Source: Salinihabitans flavidus
GTDB lineage: Bacteria; Pseudomonadota; Alphaproteobacteria; Rhodobacterales; Rhodobacteraceae
Direction: 5' to 3'
Length of the DNA: 64,000 nucleotides
NCBI RefSeq assembly: GCF_900110425.1
Contig: NZ_FODS01000008.1
Location: 1 to 64,000 of the forward strand
A model generated the notes under the pieces. That model was not told where the DNA came from. It made no database searches and saw nothing but the letters and a program-made list of their open reading frames with translations. Of this stretch, positions 17,801 through 26,355 are shown in pieces. A program made the translations under genes and the position numbers. Each line of letters opens with the position of its first letter. Position 1 is the first letter of the stretch.

Positions 17801-19033
17801 TTACAACTCTGTTGCGGGGGCACCACCCTGAAAATTGTTCCCTTCGGCGTAATTGCAGGGCGCTTCCTGCATGTGAAGGTGCAGATCGCCCCCGGTATAG
17901 GGATGGGCGCGGGCGAGATCCTCGTCCACCTCGATGCCAAGGCCGGGCGCGTCGGGCGGTGTGATGAAGCCCTCCTCCACCCGGATCGTGCCCTTGATCA
18001 GAGCATCGTGGAACGGGGTTTCGATGCTTTCGGCCATCAGCAGGTTGGGAATCGCCGCCGACAGCTGAATATTGGCGGCCCATTCCACCGGCCCGGCATA
18101 GAGATGCGGGGCCACCTGCGCGTTGAATACCTCGGCCAGCGCGGCGAGTTTCCGCATCTCCCATATACCGCCCGCGCGCCCGAGTGCCGGTTGCAGGATC
18201 TCTGCCGCCCCGGCGCGCAGGATCGCGCCGAATTCGGCCTTCGTGGTCAGCCGCTCGCCGGTGGCCACGGGGATGCGCACCTGACGGGCCACGCGGGCCA
18301 TGTCCTCGATCATGTCGGGGGCCGTTGGCTCCTCGAACCACAGGGGGGAGTAAGGCTCCAATGCTTGTCCGAGGCGGATGGCGCCTGCGGTGGTGAACTG
18401 CCCATGCGTGCCAAACAGCAGATCCGCCCGGTCGCCAACTGCCTCACGCACCGCCTTGCAGAACGCGACCGAGCGGGAGATGTCCGACATCGCCGGCATA
18501 TGCCCACCCCGGAGCGTGTAGGGCCCCGCCGGGTCGAATTTCACCGCCGTATAGCCCCGCGCCACGCAGTCGGCGGCGGATTCGCCCGCCTGTTCGGGCG
18601 AGATCCAGAAATCGGTGAGGTTATGCCGGGGCAGGGGGTAGAGATAGGTGTAGGCGCGGATACGCGCGTTCATCCGCCCGCCGATGAGCATATGTACCGG
18701 GCGCCCCCGATCCTTGCCCAGAATGTCCCAGCAGGCGATCTCCAGCCCGGAGAACGCGCCCATCACCGTCAGGTCGGGTCGCTGCGTGAAGCCCGAGGAA
18801 TAGGCGCGGCGGAACATCATCTCTATGTTTTCGGGGTTTTCGCCCTGCATGTGCCGCGCGAACACGTCGCGGATGACATGGCGCATCGCCTCCGGTCCGA
18901 CGGAGGCGGCGTAGCATTCGCCCCAGCCGGTGATCCCGGTATCGGTTGTCACCTTCACAAGGATCCAGTAGCGCCCACCCCAGCCCGGTGCGGGCGGCGC
19001 GGTCACGATGATGTCGAGGTCTTGTAGTTTCAT
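17801..19033 (-). CDS. Mandelate racemase/muconate lactonizing enzyme family protein
   Basis: A 410-residue enolase-superfamily protein: N-terminal capping domain (residues 1-125) and TIM barrel with WFEEPTAPD, VATGERLTT and APHLYAGPVEWAAN, of the mandelate-racemase/galactonate-dehydratase type. Such enzymes abstract a proton alpha to a carboxylate, usually dehydrating or racemising sugar acids with Mg2+. The strand normally carrying the first metal-ligand Asp reads DLLFGTHGQFT, apparently with Gly in the Asp position. It lies 51 bp after the alcohol dehydrogenase, probably in one operon. The substrate is unknown. Confidence 0.8.
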   Translation of the reverse strand: MKLQDLDIIVTAPPAPGWGGRYWILVKVTTDTGITGWGECYAASVGPEAMRHVIRDVFARHMQGENPENIEMMFRRAYSSGFTQRPDLTVMGAFSGLEIACWDILGKDRGRPVHMLIGGRMNARIRAYTYLYPLPRHNLTDFWISPEQAGESAADCVARGYTAVKFDPAGPYTLRGGHMPAMSDISRSVAFCKAVREAVGDRADLLFGTHGQFTTAGAIRLGQALEPYSPLWFEEPTAPDMIEDMARVARQVRIPVATGERLTTKAEFGAILRAGAAEILQPALGRAGGIWEMRKLAALAEVFNAQVAPHLYAGPVEWAANIQLSAAIPNLLMAESIETPFHDALIKGTIRVEEGFITPPDAPGLGIEVDEDLARAHPYTGGDLHLHMQEAPCNYAEGNNFQGGAPATEL

Positions 19034-19084
19034 GCCATTCCCCTCGCCTATGCCCCGGGGTGGGCGCGGCCCACCGATCCTGCT

Positions 19085-20167
19085 TCAGAACACGATGACG
19101 TTACGTTTCGCGCTGCCGCTCTTGGTGTCGGCGATCGCCTCGTTGATCTGCTCAAGCCGCCAGCGCCCCGAGATCAGCTCATCGAGCTTCAGCCGCCCCT
19201 GTTCGTAAAGGTCCGCCATCCACGGGATGTCGCGCCGGATCACCACATCGCCCATCTTGGAACCGATCATACCCTGCCCGACGGCAGAAAGGATCACCGG
19301 CTCGTAGTGCGCGGTGGCCCCCGAATGGGGCATGCCGACCATGATCACCCGCCCCCCCGGCGCGAGATAGCGAGGCGCGGCGTCATAGGCAGGGATCGCC
19401 CCGACCGTCACGATCACCGCATCGGCGCCGCGCCCCATCGCGGCGATCGCCTCTTTCCACGGCTTGGGCGCGGTCGCCAGAACCCCGTCGGTGGCGCCGA
19501 ACTCGCGCGCGATGTCGAGCTTTTCGGGGCTCATGTCCACCGCCACGATGCGCCGCGCCCCGGCGATCCGCGCGCCTTGAATGGCGTTGAGACCGACGCC
19601 CCCCGCGCCGATCACCACCACATCCTGCCCGGCGCGCAGCCCGGCCGTATTGACCACCGCGCCAACGCCGGTGATCACGCCACAGGCGATCAGGCTTGCC
19701 GCCTCCATCGAGATGTCGCCGGTCAGTTTCACCACCTGGCTCTGATCCACCACCACCTTCTCGGCAAAGGCGCCGCAAGCCATCGCCTGATGCAGCGCGC
19801 CGCCCTCGGCGGTGGAGAGCGGGCCGTGATCGCCGTCATATTTCGTCTGGCACTGTGTCGGTGTGCCCGACGCGCAGGAGAGGCAGGTGCCGCAGGCGCG
19901 GATCAGGGTGACCACGACCCGGTCGCCCGCCGCGATCCCGTCAACACCGCCGCCGACCGCGCTCACCCGGCCTGCCGCCTCATGGCCATAGACGGCCGGT
20001 AGCGATCCGCCCCAGGCGCCTTCGGCATAGGAAATGTCCGAATGGCAGATTGCCACGGCGTCGAGCGTGACCTCCACCTCGCCCATATCGGGCGCGCGCA
20101 GGCGGACCTGCTCGATTCGCAGCGGCTCTCCAAAGGCGTGGCAGACGGCGGCGCGGATGGTTTGCAT
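19085..20167 (-). CDS. Zinc-dependent alcohol dehydrogenase (MDR superfamily)
   Basis: A 360-residue medium-chain dehydrogenase. Catalytic zinc ligands are in AICHSD (Cys), YGHEAAG (His, Glu) and IACGVITG (Cys). A structural-zinc loop is CGTCLSCASGTPTQC, and the NAD-binding motif is VIGAGGVGLNAIQ. It resembles class III/NDMA-type alcohol dehydrogenases and probably oxidises an alcohol or hydroxy acid. It stands between PcaB and the enolase-superfamily enzyme on the same strand, so a shared catabolic role is likely; the substrate cannot be named. Confidence 0.85.
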   Translation of the reverse strand: MQTIRAAVCHAFGEPLRIEQVRLRAPDMGEVEVTLDAVAICHSDISYAEGAWGGSLPAVYGHEAAGRVSAVGGGVDGIAAGDRVVVTLIRACGTCLSCASGTPTQCQTKYDGDHGPLSTAEGGALHQAMACGAFAEKVVVDQSQVVKLTGDISMEAASLIACGVITGVGAVVNTAGLRAGQDVVVIGAGGVGLNAIQGARIAGARRIVAVDMSPEKLDIAREFGATDGVLATAPKPWKEAIAAMGRGADAVIVTVGAIPAYDAAPRYLAPGGRVIMVGMPHSGATAHYEPVILSAVGQGMIGSKMGDVVIRRDIPWMADLYEQGRLKLDELISGRWRLEQINEAIADTKSGSAKRNVIVF

Positions 20168-20277
20168 GTCTCTCTCCCGGTCGTTTTTTTAGCAGCCTGC
20201 GCCGGGTGGGGTTGGGGCTGCAAGCAGGAATTTGACCGATTGCGCCGGGCCGGGAGCCGATGGGGTGAATGCGCGGC

Positions 20278-21606
20278 CTAGAGGTCTGTCGCGCGGTCGG
20301 CGAAACTCCACGCGATCTGAGGCGCGAGCCCCATCTGCCGGGCGGGGTCGAACAGCACTTCGCGGTCGAGATCGGGGAAATCGCGTGCCACCAGCGCCGA
20401 CAGCGCCGCGCCGCTTTCCCCGGCCTCACGACACAGACGTTTGACCTCCGCCTGTGCTTCGGGGCGCGGCAAGAACGCGGCCAGCGCAAAGCTCAGCGCC
20501 TCGGCATGGATCAGTTCTTGCCCGCCTGTGACCGTCGCGCGCATCGCGCCTTCCTGCGGGGCGATCTGCGGGGCGATCTGCCGCGCGATCTGCAAACCGC
20601 TCGCCGCGCCAAGGCAAAGCTGCGGCAGGGTCAGCCATTCGGTCATCCATGCCGCGCCGTCGCGCTGATGCCGCTGCATTGCGCCGCTTTGCAGGATCGC
20701 CTGAAGCCCGTGCCCCTGCCGCGCCAGCGCCACCAGCGCCGAGGGGGCGACCGGGTTCTGCTTTTGCGGCATGGTCGAAGAGGCACCTCCGCCCTCCAGA
20801 CGCACCTCGTCGATCCCGCTCATCCCCATCGCGCAGAGATCCTCTCCGAGTTTGCCAAGCGCCGTGCCCGTGCGCACCAGCCAGTCGGCAATGCGCAGCA
20901 CCGGGCCGCGGTCGGTATGCCAGCTTCGCCCCGGATCGCGCAGATTCAGACCTTCGGCCAGCGCCACGCGGACCTGCGCCGCGCGCGGTCCCAGCGCGCC
21001 GCTTGTGCCCGCAGCGCCCGACAGCGAGACGAAAAGTGCGCGCGCGCGCAGATCCTCAAGCTCTTCAAGAAGATCGGCCAGCGGCGCGCCCCATTCGGCC
21101 ACCTGCGCGCCAAAGCTGGTCACAGTGGCATGCTGCCCCCATGTGCGCGCGGCCATCGGCAGAGTGGCATGGGCGCTTGCCAGTTGTCCCAGATCCCGCA
21201 GGATGGCGCGCAGATCATCTTCCGCCAGCGCGAGAAGTTGCCGAAGCCGCAGCATCAACCCCGTGTCCATGATATCCTGACTGGTCGCGCCCCAGTGGAC
21301 GTATTGCGCATGTGCCGGCGCCTCCATCGCGGCGCGGAAGGCGGCCACCAGCGCGGGCACCGAAACACCGTTCTGGCCCGTCGCCTCGGCCAGTCCGGCG
21401 GGATCGACCTGCACCTCCATCGCCGCGCGGTGGATGAAGAAGGCGCTGTCCTGGGGGATCAGCCCCATCTCACCCTGCACCTTGGCCAGTGTGCCCTCCA
21501 CCAGAAGCATGGCGCGGATCTCGGCGGAATGGGCAAAGAGGCGCCCGGCCTCTGCGGTCGGGAAAAGCCTCGCGTAAAGCGGGCTGTCAAATACTGAGGC
21601 CGTCAT
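20278..21606 (-). CDS. pcaB: 3-carboxy-cis,cis-muconate cycloisomerase PcaB-like
   Basis: A 442-residue protein of the fumarase/aspartase superfamily with the signature GGGASSTMPQKQNP near residue 270 and YVHWGATSQDIMDTG near 105, both typical of PcaB. PcaB converts 3-carboxymuconate to carboxymuconolactone in the protocatechuate branch of the beta-ketoadipate pathway. Its ATG overlaps the stop of the upstream esterase (ATGA). pcaD is one gene upstream, but pcaHG and pcaC are not in the window, so the pathway is only partly represented here. Confidence 0.87.
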   Translation of the reverse strand: MTASVFDSPLYARLFPTAEAGRLFAHSAEIRAMLLVEGTLAKVQGEMGLIPQDSAFFIHRAAMEVQVDPAGLAEATGQNGVSVPALVAAFRAAMEAPAHAQYVHWGATSQDIMDTGLMLRLRQLLALAEDDLRAILRDLGQLASAHATLPMAARTWGQHATVTSFGAQVAEWGAPLADLLEELEDLRARALFVSLSGAAGTSGALGPRAAQVRVALAEGLNLRDPGRSWHTDRGPVLRIADWLVRTGTALGKLGEDLCAMGMSGIDEVRLEGGGASSTMPQKQNPVAPSALVALARQGHGLQAILQSGAMQRHQRDGAAWMTEWLTLPQLCLGAASGLQIARQIAPQIAPQEGAMRATVTGGQELIHAEALSFALAAFLPRPEAQAEVKRLCREAGESGAALSALVARDFPDLDREVLFDPARQMGLAPQIAWSFADRATDL

Positions 21607-22319
21607 GCCGATGCCCTGCTTATCCGGTCGATCAACGCGGCGAGCCCGTCCGGATCGGCAAAGAAAGGTGAATGGCCGGTGTGCATTTCATGGACATCCT
21701 TTTCGGGCCAGCTCTCGGTCATCGTGATCTGAAACTCTGGCGGAATGGTGCGATCCTCGGTGCAGCGGATATAGGATTTGGGCACTTGTGCCGTGCCCGC
21801 GCCAAGCGTGATCGCTTCTTCCTGCGGACCGATCGCCTGCGGGCAGAGGCGCGCATTTGCATAGGCGACGGTGCCCGGTGGGCAGTCATGGTAAAAGACA
21901 TCGCCCGTCTGCTCGGGATCGATCATGAAGCTCTTGCCATCAGCGGCTTTCATCACAGCCTGCATGAGGGGCTGGCGCGGTGCAGCGCGGCGCATGTCGG
22001 CCAGCGAATAACCATCCCAGGGGGCATAGGCGCAGAGGTAGATCAGCCGCCCTATGCGCCCCGGTATCAGATCGGCCGCGCGCGTCGCCGGGTATCCGCC
22101 CCATGAATGGGCCACCACCACCGCCCCCTCTGGTATCGCATCGGCCACCGCCCGCGCGCAGCCCTCCAGCGTGCAGTCCGACGGCGGGGTGGGGTCGGCG
22201 CCGTGGCCGGGCAGGTCGATGGCTGTGACCTCATGGCCCATTGCCTCGAGACGTGGCACCAGATCGCGCCAGCACCACGCGCCGTGGCAGGAGCCGTGAA
22301 CAAGGACAATCTCAGACAT
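21603..22319 (-). CDS. Alpha/beta hydrolase, plant methylesterase/EstC-like
   Basis: A 238-residue esterase that starts directly with its first strand and oxyanion motif (MSEIVLVHGSCHGAWCW). The nucleophile is Ser72 in VAHSWGGY, with the Asp of CTEDRTIPPE and the His of HTGHSPFF completing the triad. This layout matches the salicylate methylesterase/hydroxynitrile lyase-like family, which hydrolyses small methyl esters. It overlaps pcaD by 8 bp and pcaB by 4 bp, so it is translationally coupled into the protocatechuate genes; a role in freeing an aromatic acid from its ester is plausible but unproven. Confidence 0.8.
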   Translation of the reverse strand: MSEIVLVHGSCHGAWCWRDLVPRLEAMGHEVTAIDLPGHGADPTPPSDCTLEGCARAVADAIPEGAVVVAHSWGGYPATRAADLIPGRIGRLIYLCAYAPWDGYSLADMRRAAPRQPLMQAVMKAADGKSFMIDPEQTGDVFYHDCPPGTVAYANARLCPQAIGPQEEAITLGAGTAQVPKSYIRCTEDRTIPPEFQITMTESWPEKDVHEMHTGHSPFFADPDGLAALIDRISRASA

Positions 22320-23115
22320 GGCCGATCTCCTTCAGGAAACGTGTCAGCAGCGCCGCATAGGTCACGGGCCGCTCGACGCAGGGCAGGTGACCCGCTCGCC
22401 GGATCAGCTCGAACCGCGACCCGGGGATGAGCGCCACCGTCTCGCGCACAAGGTCCGGCGGGGTTGATCCGTCCTCGGACCCCGCGATCCCCAGCACCGG
22501 CAGACGCAGGCCCGAGGTGGGCGTGTAGAAATCCGTGCCCGCCACGGCGGCGGCGCAGCCGGTATAGCCCTCCACCGTCTGACGTTCCAGCATGTTCCGC
22601 CAGATCGCCATGCCGGGGCCGGCGCGGAAATCGCGGGAGAACCACCGTTCCAGCGTGGCCGACGATTGCGCGGCCATCCCGCCCGCCCGGATCTCTGCGA
22701 TCCGTCTGTCCCAGATATCCTTGGTGTCGATCTTGGTGGCGGTGTTCGACAGCACCAGCGCGCGGATCTGATCGAGCCGCTTGATCGCCAGCCCCTGCGC
22801 CACCATCCCGCCGAGCGACAGGCCCACGAAGACCGCGCCCCGCACGTTCAGCGCATCCAGAAGGCGTTCGGCATCGCGCACCAGGGCGCCCATACCATAA
22901 GGGCCGGGCGGGCAATCCGACAGCCCGTGGCCGCGCAGGTCATAGCGCAGCAGGCGCAGACCAGTGGGCAGATGCGCCAGAACCGCGTCCCAGATCCGCA
23001 GATCGGTGCCAAGCGCATGAGCGAAGACTACCGGCGCGCCCCGCGGGTCGCCGGCCTCGCGCAGGTGCAGAGCATGCCCGCCGACATCCACCATCCGCAT
23101 CGCGTCGCGGCCCAT
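22312..23115 (-). CDS. pcaD: 3-oxoadipate enol-lactonase PcaD-like
   Basis: A 267-residue alpha/beta hydrolase. HALGTDLRIWD is the oxyanion region, YDLRGHGLSD follows, and the nucleophile lies in VGLSLGGMVAQGLA. This series matches PcaD, which hydrolyses beta-ketoadipate enol-lactone to beta-ketoadipate. The ATG at 23115 has AGAGAGGG upstream; the longer in-frame extension overlaps the neighbouring dehydratase and is unlikely to be translated. It is coupled to the downstream esterase by overlap. Confidence 0.85.
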   Translation of the reverse strand: MGRDAMRMVDVGGHALHLREAGDPRGAPVVFAHALGTDLRIWDAVLAHLPTGLRLLRYDLRGHGLSDCPPGPYGMGALVRDAERLLDALNVRGAVFVGLSLGGMVAQGLAIKRLDQIRALVLSNTATKIDTKDIWDRRIAEIRAGGMAAQSSATLERWFSRDFRAGPGMAIWRNMLERQTVEGYTGCAAAVAGTDFYTPTSGLRLPVLGIAGSEDGSTPPDLVRETVALIPGSRFELIRRAGHLPCVERPVTYAALLTRFLKEIGHV

Positions 23116-23179
23116 TCTGACCCTCTCTCTTGCCGTTTGGCCTTGGCTGACGGCGACATGCCGCGACAGCACGCCGGGG

Positions 23180-24178
23180 TCAATGCCCCGTGCGGGCCGG
23201 GCTTTGACCGTGGGTGTGCAGCATCCGGGCATAAAGCGCCGGATCGACATTCGCGCCGGTCGCCACCGCGATCACGTCATCGCCTTCGATCTCGTCCCGG
23301 CGCAGCAGGGCGGCGGCCAGCGCCACCGCGCCCCCCGGCTCCAGCACGAGGCCGAGCCGCGCAAAGGCCAGCGCCATGGCGCGGAGCGCTTCGTCATCGC
23401 TGACGCAAAGCCCCGGCCCTGCCAGCCGTCTCAGGATCGGAAAGGTGAGCGCGCCCGGCTCCGGCGTCAGGATGGCGTCGCACAAGCTTCCAGAAGGCGC
23501 CTCATTGGCCACCATCCGCCCGGCGCGCAGCGAGCGGGCGGTGTCGTCGAACCCCTCCGGCTCTGCCGTGCGCACCCGAAGTTCCGGCGCCTCGGCCTCC
23601 AGCGCGAGGGCGATCCCCGCGCTCAGGCCCCCGCCACCGCAACACACAAGCACATCGGCGCGCCGCACCCCGACCTCAGCCGCCTGCGCCGCGATCTCAA
23701 GCCCAGCCGTGCCCTGACCGGCGATCACCTGCGGCTCGTCATAGGGTTTGATCAGCGTCAGTTCGCGCTCCGCCGCGATGGCGCCTCCGATCGCCTCGCG
23801 GCTGTCGCCGCCGACGCGGTCGTATAGCACCACCTCCGCGCCGAGCGCGCGGGTGTTGGCGATCTTCACCGCGGGCGCGTCCTGCGGCATCACGATCACC
23901 GCCGGGGCGCCATGCTCGCGCGCCGCCGCCGCCACGCCCTGCGCATGGTTGCCGGAACTGTAAGCGATCACCCCGCGTCTGCGCGCCTCATCCCCCAGCG
24001 CCGAAAGGGCGGACCAGCCGCCGCGAAACTTGAACGATCCGGTATGCTGAAGCGACTCCGCCTTTACCCAGACCCGCCGCCCCGCGATCTCGTCAAGGAA
24101 GGGCGACGACAGCAGGGGCGTGCGCCGCGCGTGCCCCGTAAGCCGCGCCGCCGCGGCGCGGATCATCTCGATGTTCAT
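23180..24178 (-). CDS. PLP-dependent threonine/serine dehydratase-family enzyme
   Basis: A 332-residue fold-type II PLP enzyme. The Schiff-base Lys is in HTGSFKFRGG, SSGNHAQGVAAAA contacts the substrate carboxylate, and CCGGGGLSAGIA holds the phosphate. The family includes threonine dehydratase, serine racemase and hydroxyaspartate ammonia-lyase. No C-terminal ACT regulatory domain is present, so it is a catabolic or racemase-like form rather than IlvA. It lies 64 bp upstream of pcaD and 6 bp after the next hydrolase in the same transcript direction. Confidence 0.83.
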   Translation of the reverse strand: MNIEMIRAAAARLTGHARRTPLLSSPFLDEIAGRRVWVKAESLQHTGSFKFRGGWSALSALGDEARRRGVIAYSSGNHAQGVAAAAREHGAPAVIVMPQDAPAVKIANTRALGAEVVLYDRVGGDSREAIGGAIAAERELTLIKPYDEPQVIAGQGTAGLEIAAQAAEVGVRRADVLVCCGGGGLSAGIALALEAEAPELRVRTAEPEGFDDTARSLRAGRMVANEAPSGSLCDAILTPEPGALTFPILRRLAGPGLCVSDDEALRAMALAFARLGLVLEPGGAVALAAALLRRDEIEGDDVIAVATGANVDPALYARMLHTHGQSPARTGH

Positions 24179-24184
24179 CCGTGT

Positions 24185-25018
24185 CTAAGCCTTCAGCCGG
24201 TCCACCCATTCCCGCAGCGCCGCAACCGCCTCGGGTTCGTCAAGAAAGGGAATATGCCCCCGGTCCGGCACGGTGGCAAGGATCGCGTTGGGAATACGGC
24301 GGCCCATTTCTCCAAAGGTTTCCTCGCTCAGAAGGTCGGAATTGCCGCCCCGGATCACCGCCACGGGCAGATCGGCCAGCGCCTCGTAATAGGGCCACAG
24401 ATCGGGCGCGTCGTGGGTGCCAGCCTCGATCACCGCATCGCGCAGCCGCGGGTCGTAGTTGATGATCAGCCCGTCCGGCGTCTGATGATAGAATTTCTCC
24501 ACCTCCTCGCGCCAGCGCGCCGCGCTGACGTTGGCGAAACCGGCCATGACGCCCGGACGGGCCGCCGTGGCCTCGCGGTAGTTCTTCCAGCCCGGATTGC
24601 GCCCCAGATAGCCGAGGATGACCTCAAGCCCCTCTGTCTCCAGCACCGGGCCGATATCGTTGAATGCTACCCCCAGAAGTCGCTCTTTTACCATGGCGCC
24701 CAGCGTCATCGCATTGAGCCCGCCGCGCGACGTGCCCAGCACCGCGAAACGCTCGATCCCGAGGTGGTCCATCAGGTCCAGCACATCCCGGCATTCACGC
24801 GGCACGTTGTAGCTGAGGTAATCCTCGGCCCAGTCCGAGAGCCCCCGCCCGCGATAGTCGAGCTTGATCAGCCGCACATCGGCCAGATGCGGGGTGACAT
24901 AGCTGAAATCGCTGGTATTGCGCGTCAGCCCAGACAGGCAGAGCACCGGAACGCCTTGCGGGTTGCCTTCCACTGAATAGTGGAGCGTGAGGCCGTCGGA
25001 CGTGTCGAAATTGGGCAT
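24185..25018 (-). CDS. Alpha/beta hydrolase
   Basis: A 277-residue alpha/beta hydrolase with LDYRGRGLSDW, the nucleophile motif GTSRGGLNA (Ser in GxSxG), and a terminal PDRGHIPFLDEP supplying the His. The N-terminus MPNFDTSDGLTLHYSVEG is standard. The family covers esterases, lactonases and haloalkane-type hydrolases. It is only 33 bp downstream of a haloacid dehalogenase and 6 bp upstream of the PLP dehydratase, so it probably acts in the same catabolic block. The substrate is unknown. Confidence 0.75.
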   Translation of the reverse strand: MPNFDTSDGLTLHYSVEGNPQGVPVLCLSGLTRNTSDFSYVTPHLADVRLIKLDYRGRGLSDWAEDYLSYNVPRECRDVLDLMDHLGIERFAVLGTSRGGLNAMTLGAMVKERLLGVAFNDIGPVLETEGLEVILGYLGRNPGWKNYREATAARPGVMAGFANVSAARWREEVEKFYHQTPDGLIINYDPRLRDAVIEAGTHDAPDLWPYYEALADLPVAVIRGGNSDLLSEETFGEMGRRIPNAILATVPDRGHIPFLDEPEAVAALREWVDRLKA

Positions 25019-25051
25019 TTGGATACCTGTCAGTTGTTCTTGGGCCGTGGG

Positions 25052-25738
25052 TCAGTTGCGAATCAGTTCCGGAATCGTCGTCAGGTCCGGCAACACATGC
25101 GTCGGGGTCCATGGCAGTCGATCCATCGGATCGCCCGCCCGATTGACCCAGACGGTGGTAAAGCCGAAGCCCGCCGCGCCGGCCGCGTCCCAACCGTTCG
25201 ACGACACGAAAAGCACCTCTTCGGGCGCGCAACCAAAGCGGTTGCCGACCATCTCATAGACCACGCGCGCGGGCTTGAAGATGCCGACATCTTCCACGCT
25301 GAGCACATCGTCGAGAAGCGGCGCGATGCCCGCGCTCTCCACCGCGCTGGCCAACATGCTTGGTGAGCCGTTCGACAGGATCGCGGTTTGCCTGTCCCGC
25401 GCCTTCAGCGCGCGCAGCATATCCGGCACCTCCGGATAGGCCGATAGCTCAAGGTAGAGTTGCAACAACCGCGTGCGCAGCTCGGCGTCGCCATCAAGAC
25501 CCACCGCCTCCAGCGCCCAGTCGAGACCGTCTTCCGTCACCTTCCAGAAATCCGTATGCGCCCCGGTGATCGCGCGCAGCCATGTGTATTGAAGCTGTTT
25601 GGCGCGCCAGTGCTCCGCCAGCTTGGGCCAGTGGACCGCGAACTCGTCGCGTCCCGGCTCCTCCGCGGCCTCTCGTGCGGCCGCTGACACGTCGAAGAGG
25701 GTTCCATAAGCATCGAAGATGCAGATCTTGGTTGTCAT
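25052..25738 (-). CDS. Haloacid dehalogenase, type II (L-2-haloacid dehalogenase family)
   Basis: A 228-residue HAD-superfamily protein. The nucleophile Asp is in IFDAYGTLFD, followed by ILSNGSPSML (motif II), FKPARVVYEMV (motif III Lys) and VSSNGWDAAGA (motif IV), the pattern of (S)-2-haloacid dehalogenases. These displace halide from 2-haloalkanoic acids to give hydroxy acids; many genomic members have other or unknown substrates. It is the first gene of an eleven-gene minus-strand run and diverges from the FKBP gene. Confidence 0.85.
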   Translation of the reverse strand: MTTKICIFDAYGTLFDVSAAAREAAEEPGRDEFAVHWPKLAEHWRAKQLQYTWLRAITGAHTDFWKVTEDGLDWALEAVGLDGDAELRTRLLQLYLELSAYPEVPDMLRALKARDRQTAILSNGSPSMLASAVESAGIAPLLDDVLSVEDVGIFKPARVVYEMVGNRFGCAPEEVLFVSSNGWDAAGAAGFGFTTVWVNRAGDPMDRLPWTPTHVLPDLTTIPELIRN

Positions 25739-25857
25739 CTTGTCGCCCCCCGGGCCCGATTGTTTGCGTTTCCAAGTCTCGCCCGTTACGGTGCGGGCTT
25801 TCAAGTAGGTGGGAATACTTAGCCGCCTGCACACACGCAGAGCAAACAGGATACGAT

Positions 25858-26286
25858 ATGACTGCTGCAAAATCGGGCGATACCGTCCGCATCCACTATA
25901 CCGGCAAGCTGAACGACGGGACGGTCTTCGACAGTTCCGAAGGCCGCGATCCGCTGGAATTCACGGTTGGGGCGGGGGAGGTGATCCCGGGCTTCGAAAA
26001 GGCCGTGGATGGCATGGAAGTGGGAGAAAAGAAAACCGCCGAGGTGCCCTGCGATGAGGCCTACGGTCAGGTCAACCCCGAGGCGCGTCAGGACGTACCG
26101 CGCGAACAGATCCCCGAGGAGATCCCGCTTGAGGTCGGTCTGCAACTTCAGATGCAAGCCCCCAGCGGGCAGGTTGTTCCGGTCACCGTGGCCGCCATCG
26201 GTGACGAAGCTGTGACGCTGGACGCCAACCACGCGCTCGCAGGTCAGGATCTGACCTTCAATATCGAGCTTGTCTCGGTCGATTGA
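25858..26286 (+). CDS. FKBP-type peptidyl-prolyl cis-trans isomerase (SlyD-like)
   Basis: A 142-residue protein starting MTAAKSGDTVRIHYTGKLND. VIPGFEKAVDGMEVGEKK closes the FKBP domain, and the inserted segment at residues about 70-120 (DEAYGQVNPEARQDVPREQI) matches the insert-in-flap chaperone domain of SlyD proteins. There is no signal peptide and no His-rich metal-binding tail. It should act as a cytoplasmic proline isomerase and folding helper. It is transcribed alone, divergent from the dehalogenase. Confidence 0.92.
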   Translation: MTAAKSGDTVRIHYTGKLNDGTVFDSSEGRDPLEFTVGAGEVIPGFEKAVDGMEVGEKKTAEVPCDEAYGQVNPEARQDVPREQIPEEIPLEVGLQLQMQAPSGQVVPVTVAAIGDEAVTLDANHALAGQDLTFNIELVSVD

Positions 26287-26355
26287 ACTGGTTTCGCGCG
26301 CGCGTCAGGACCGTCAAGGCCAGGCGCGCGCCAGCCGGCGAGGCCGGAGATGTCG

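Noticed and set aside
26287-26355. Bidirectional terminator between the FKBP gene and fabI
   Set aside because: GCGCGCG-rich arms exist but are far apart and no T-tract is present.
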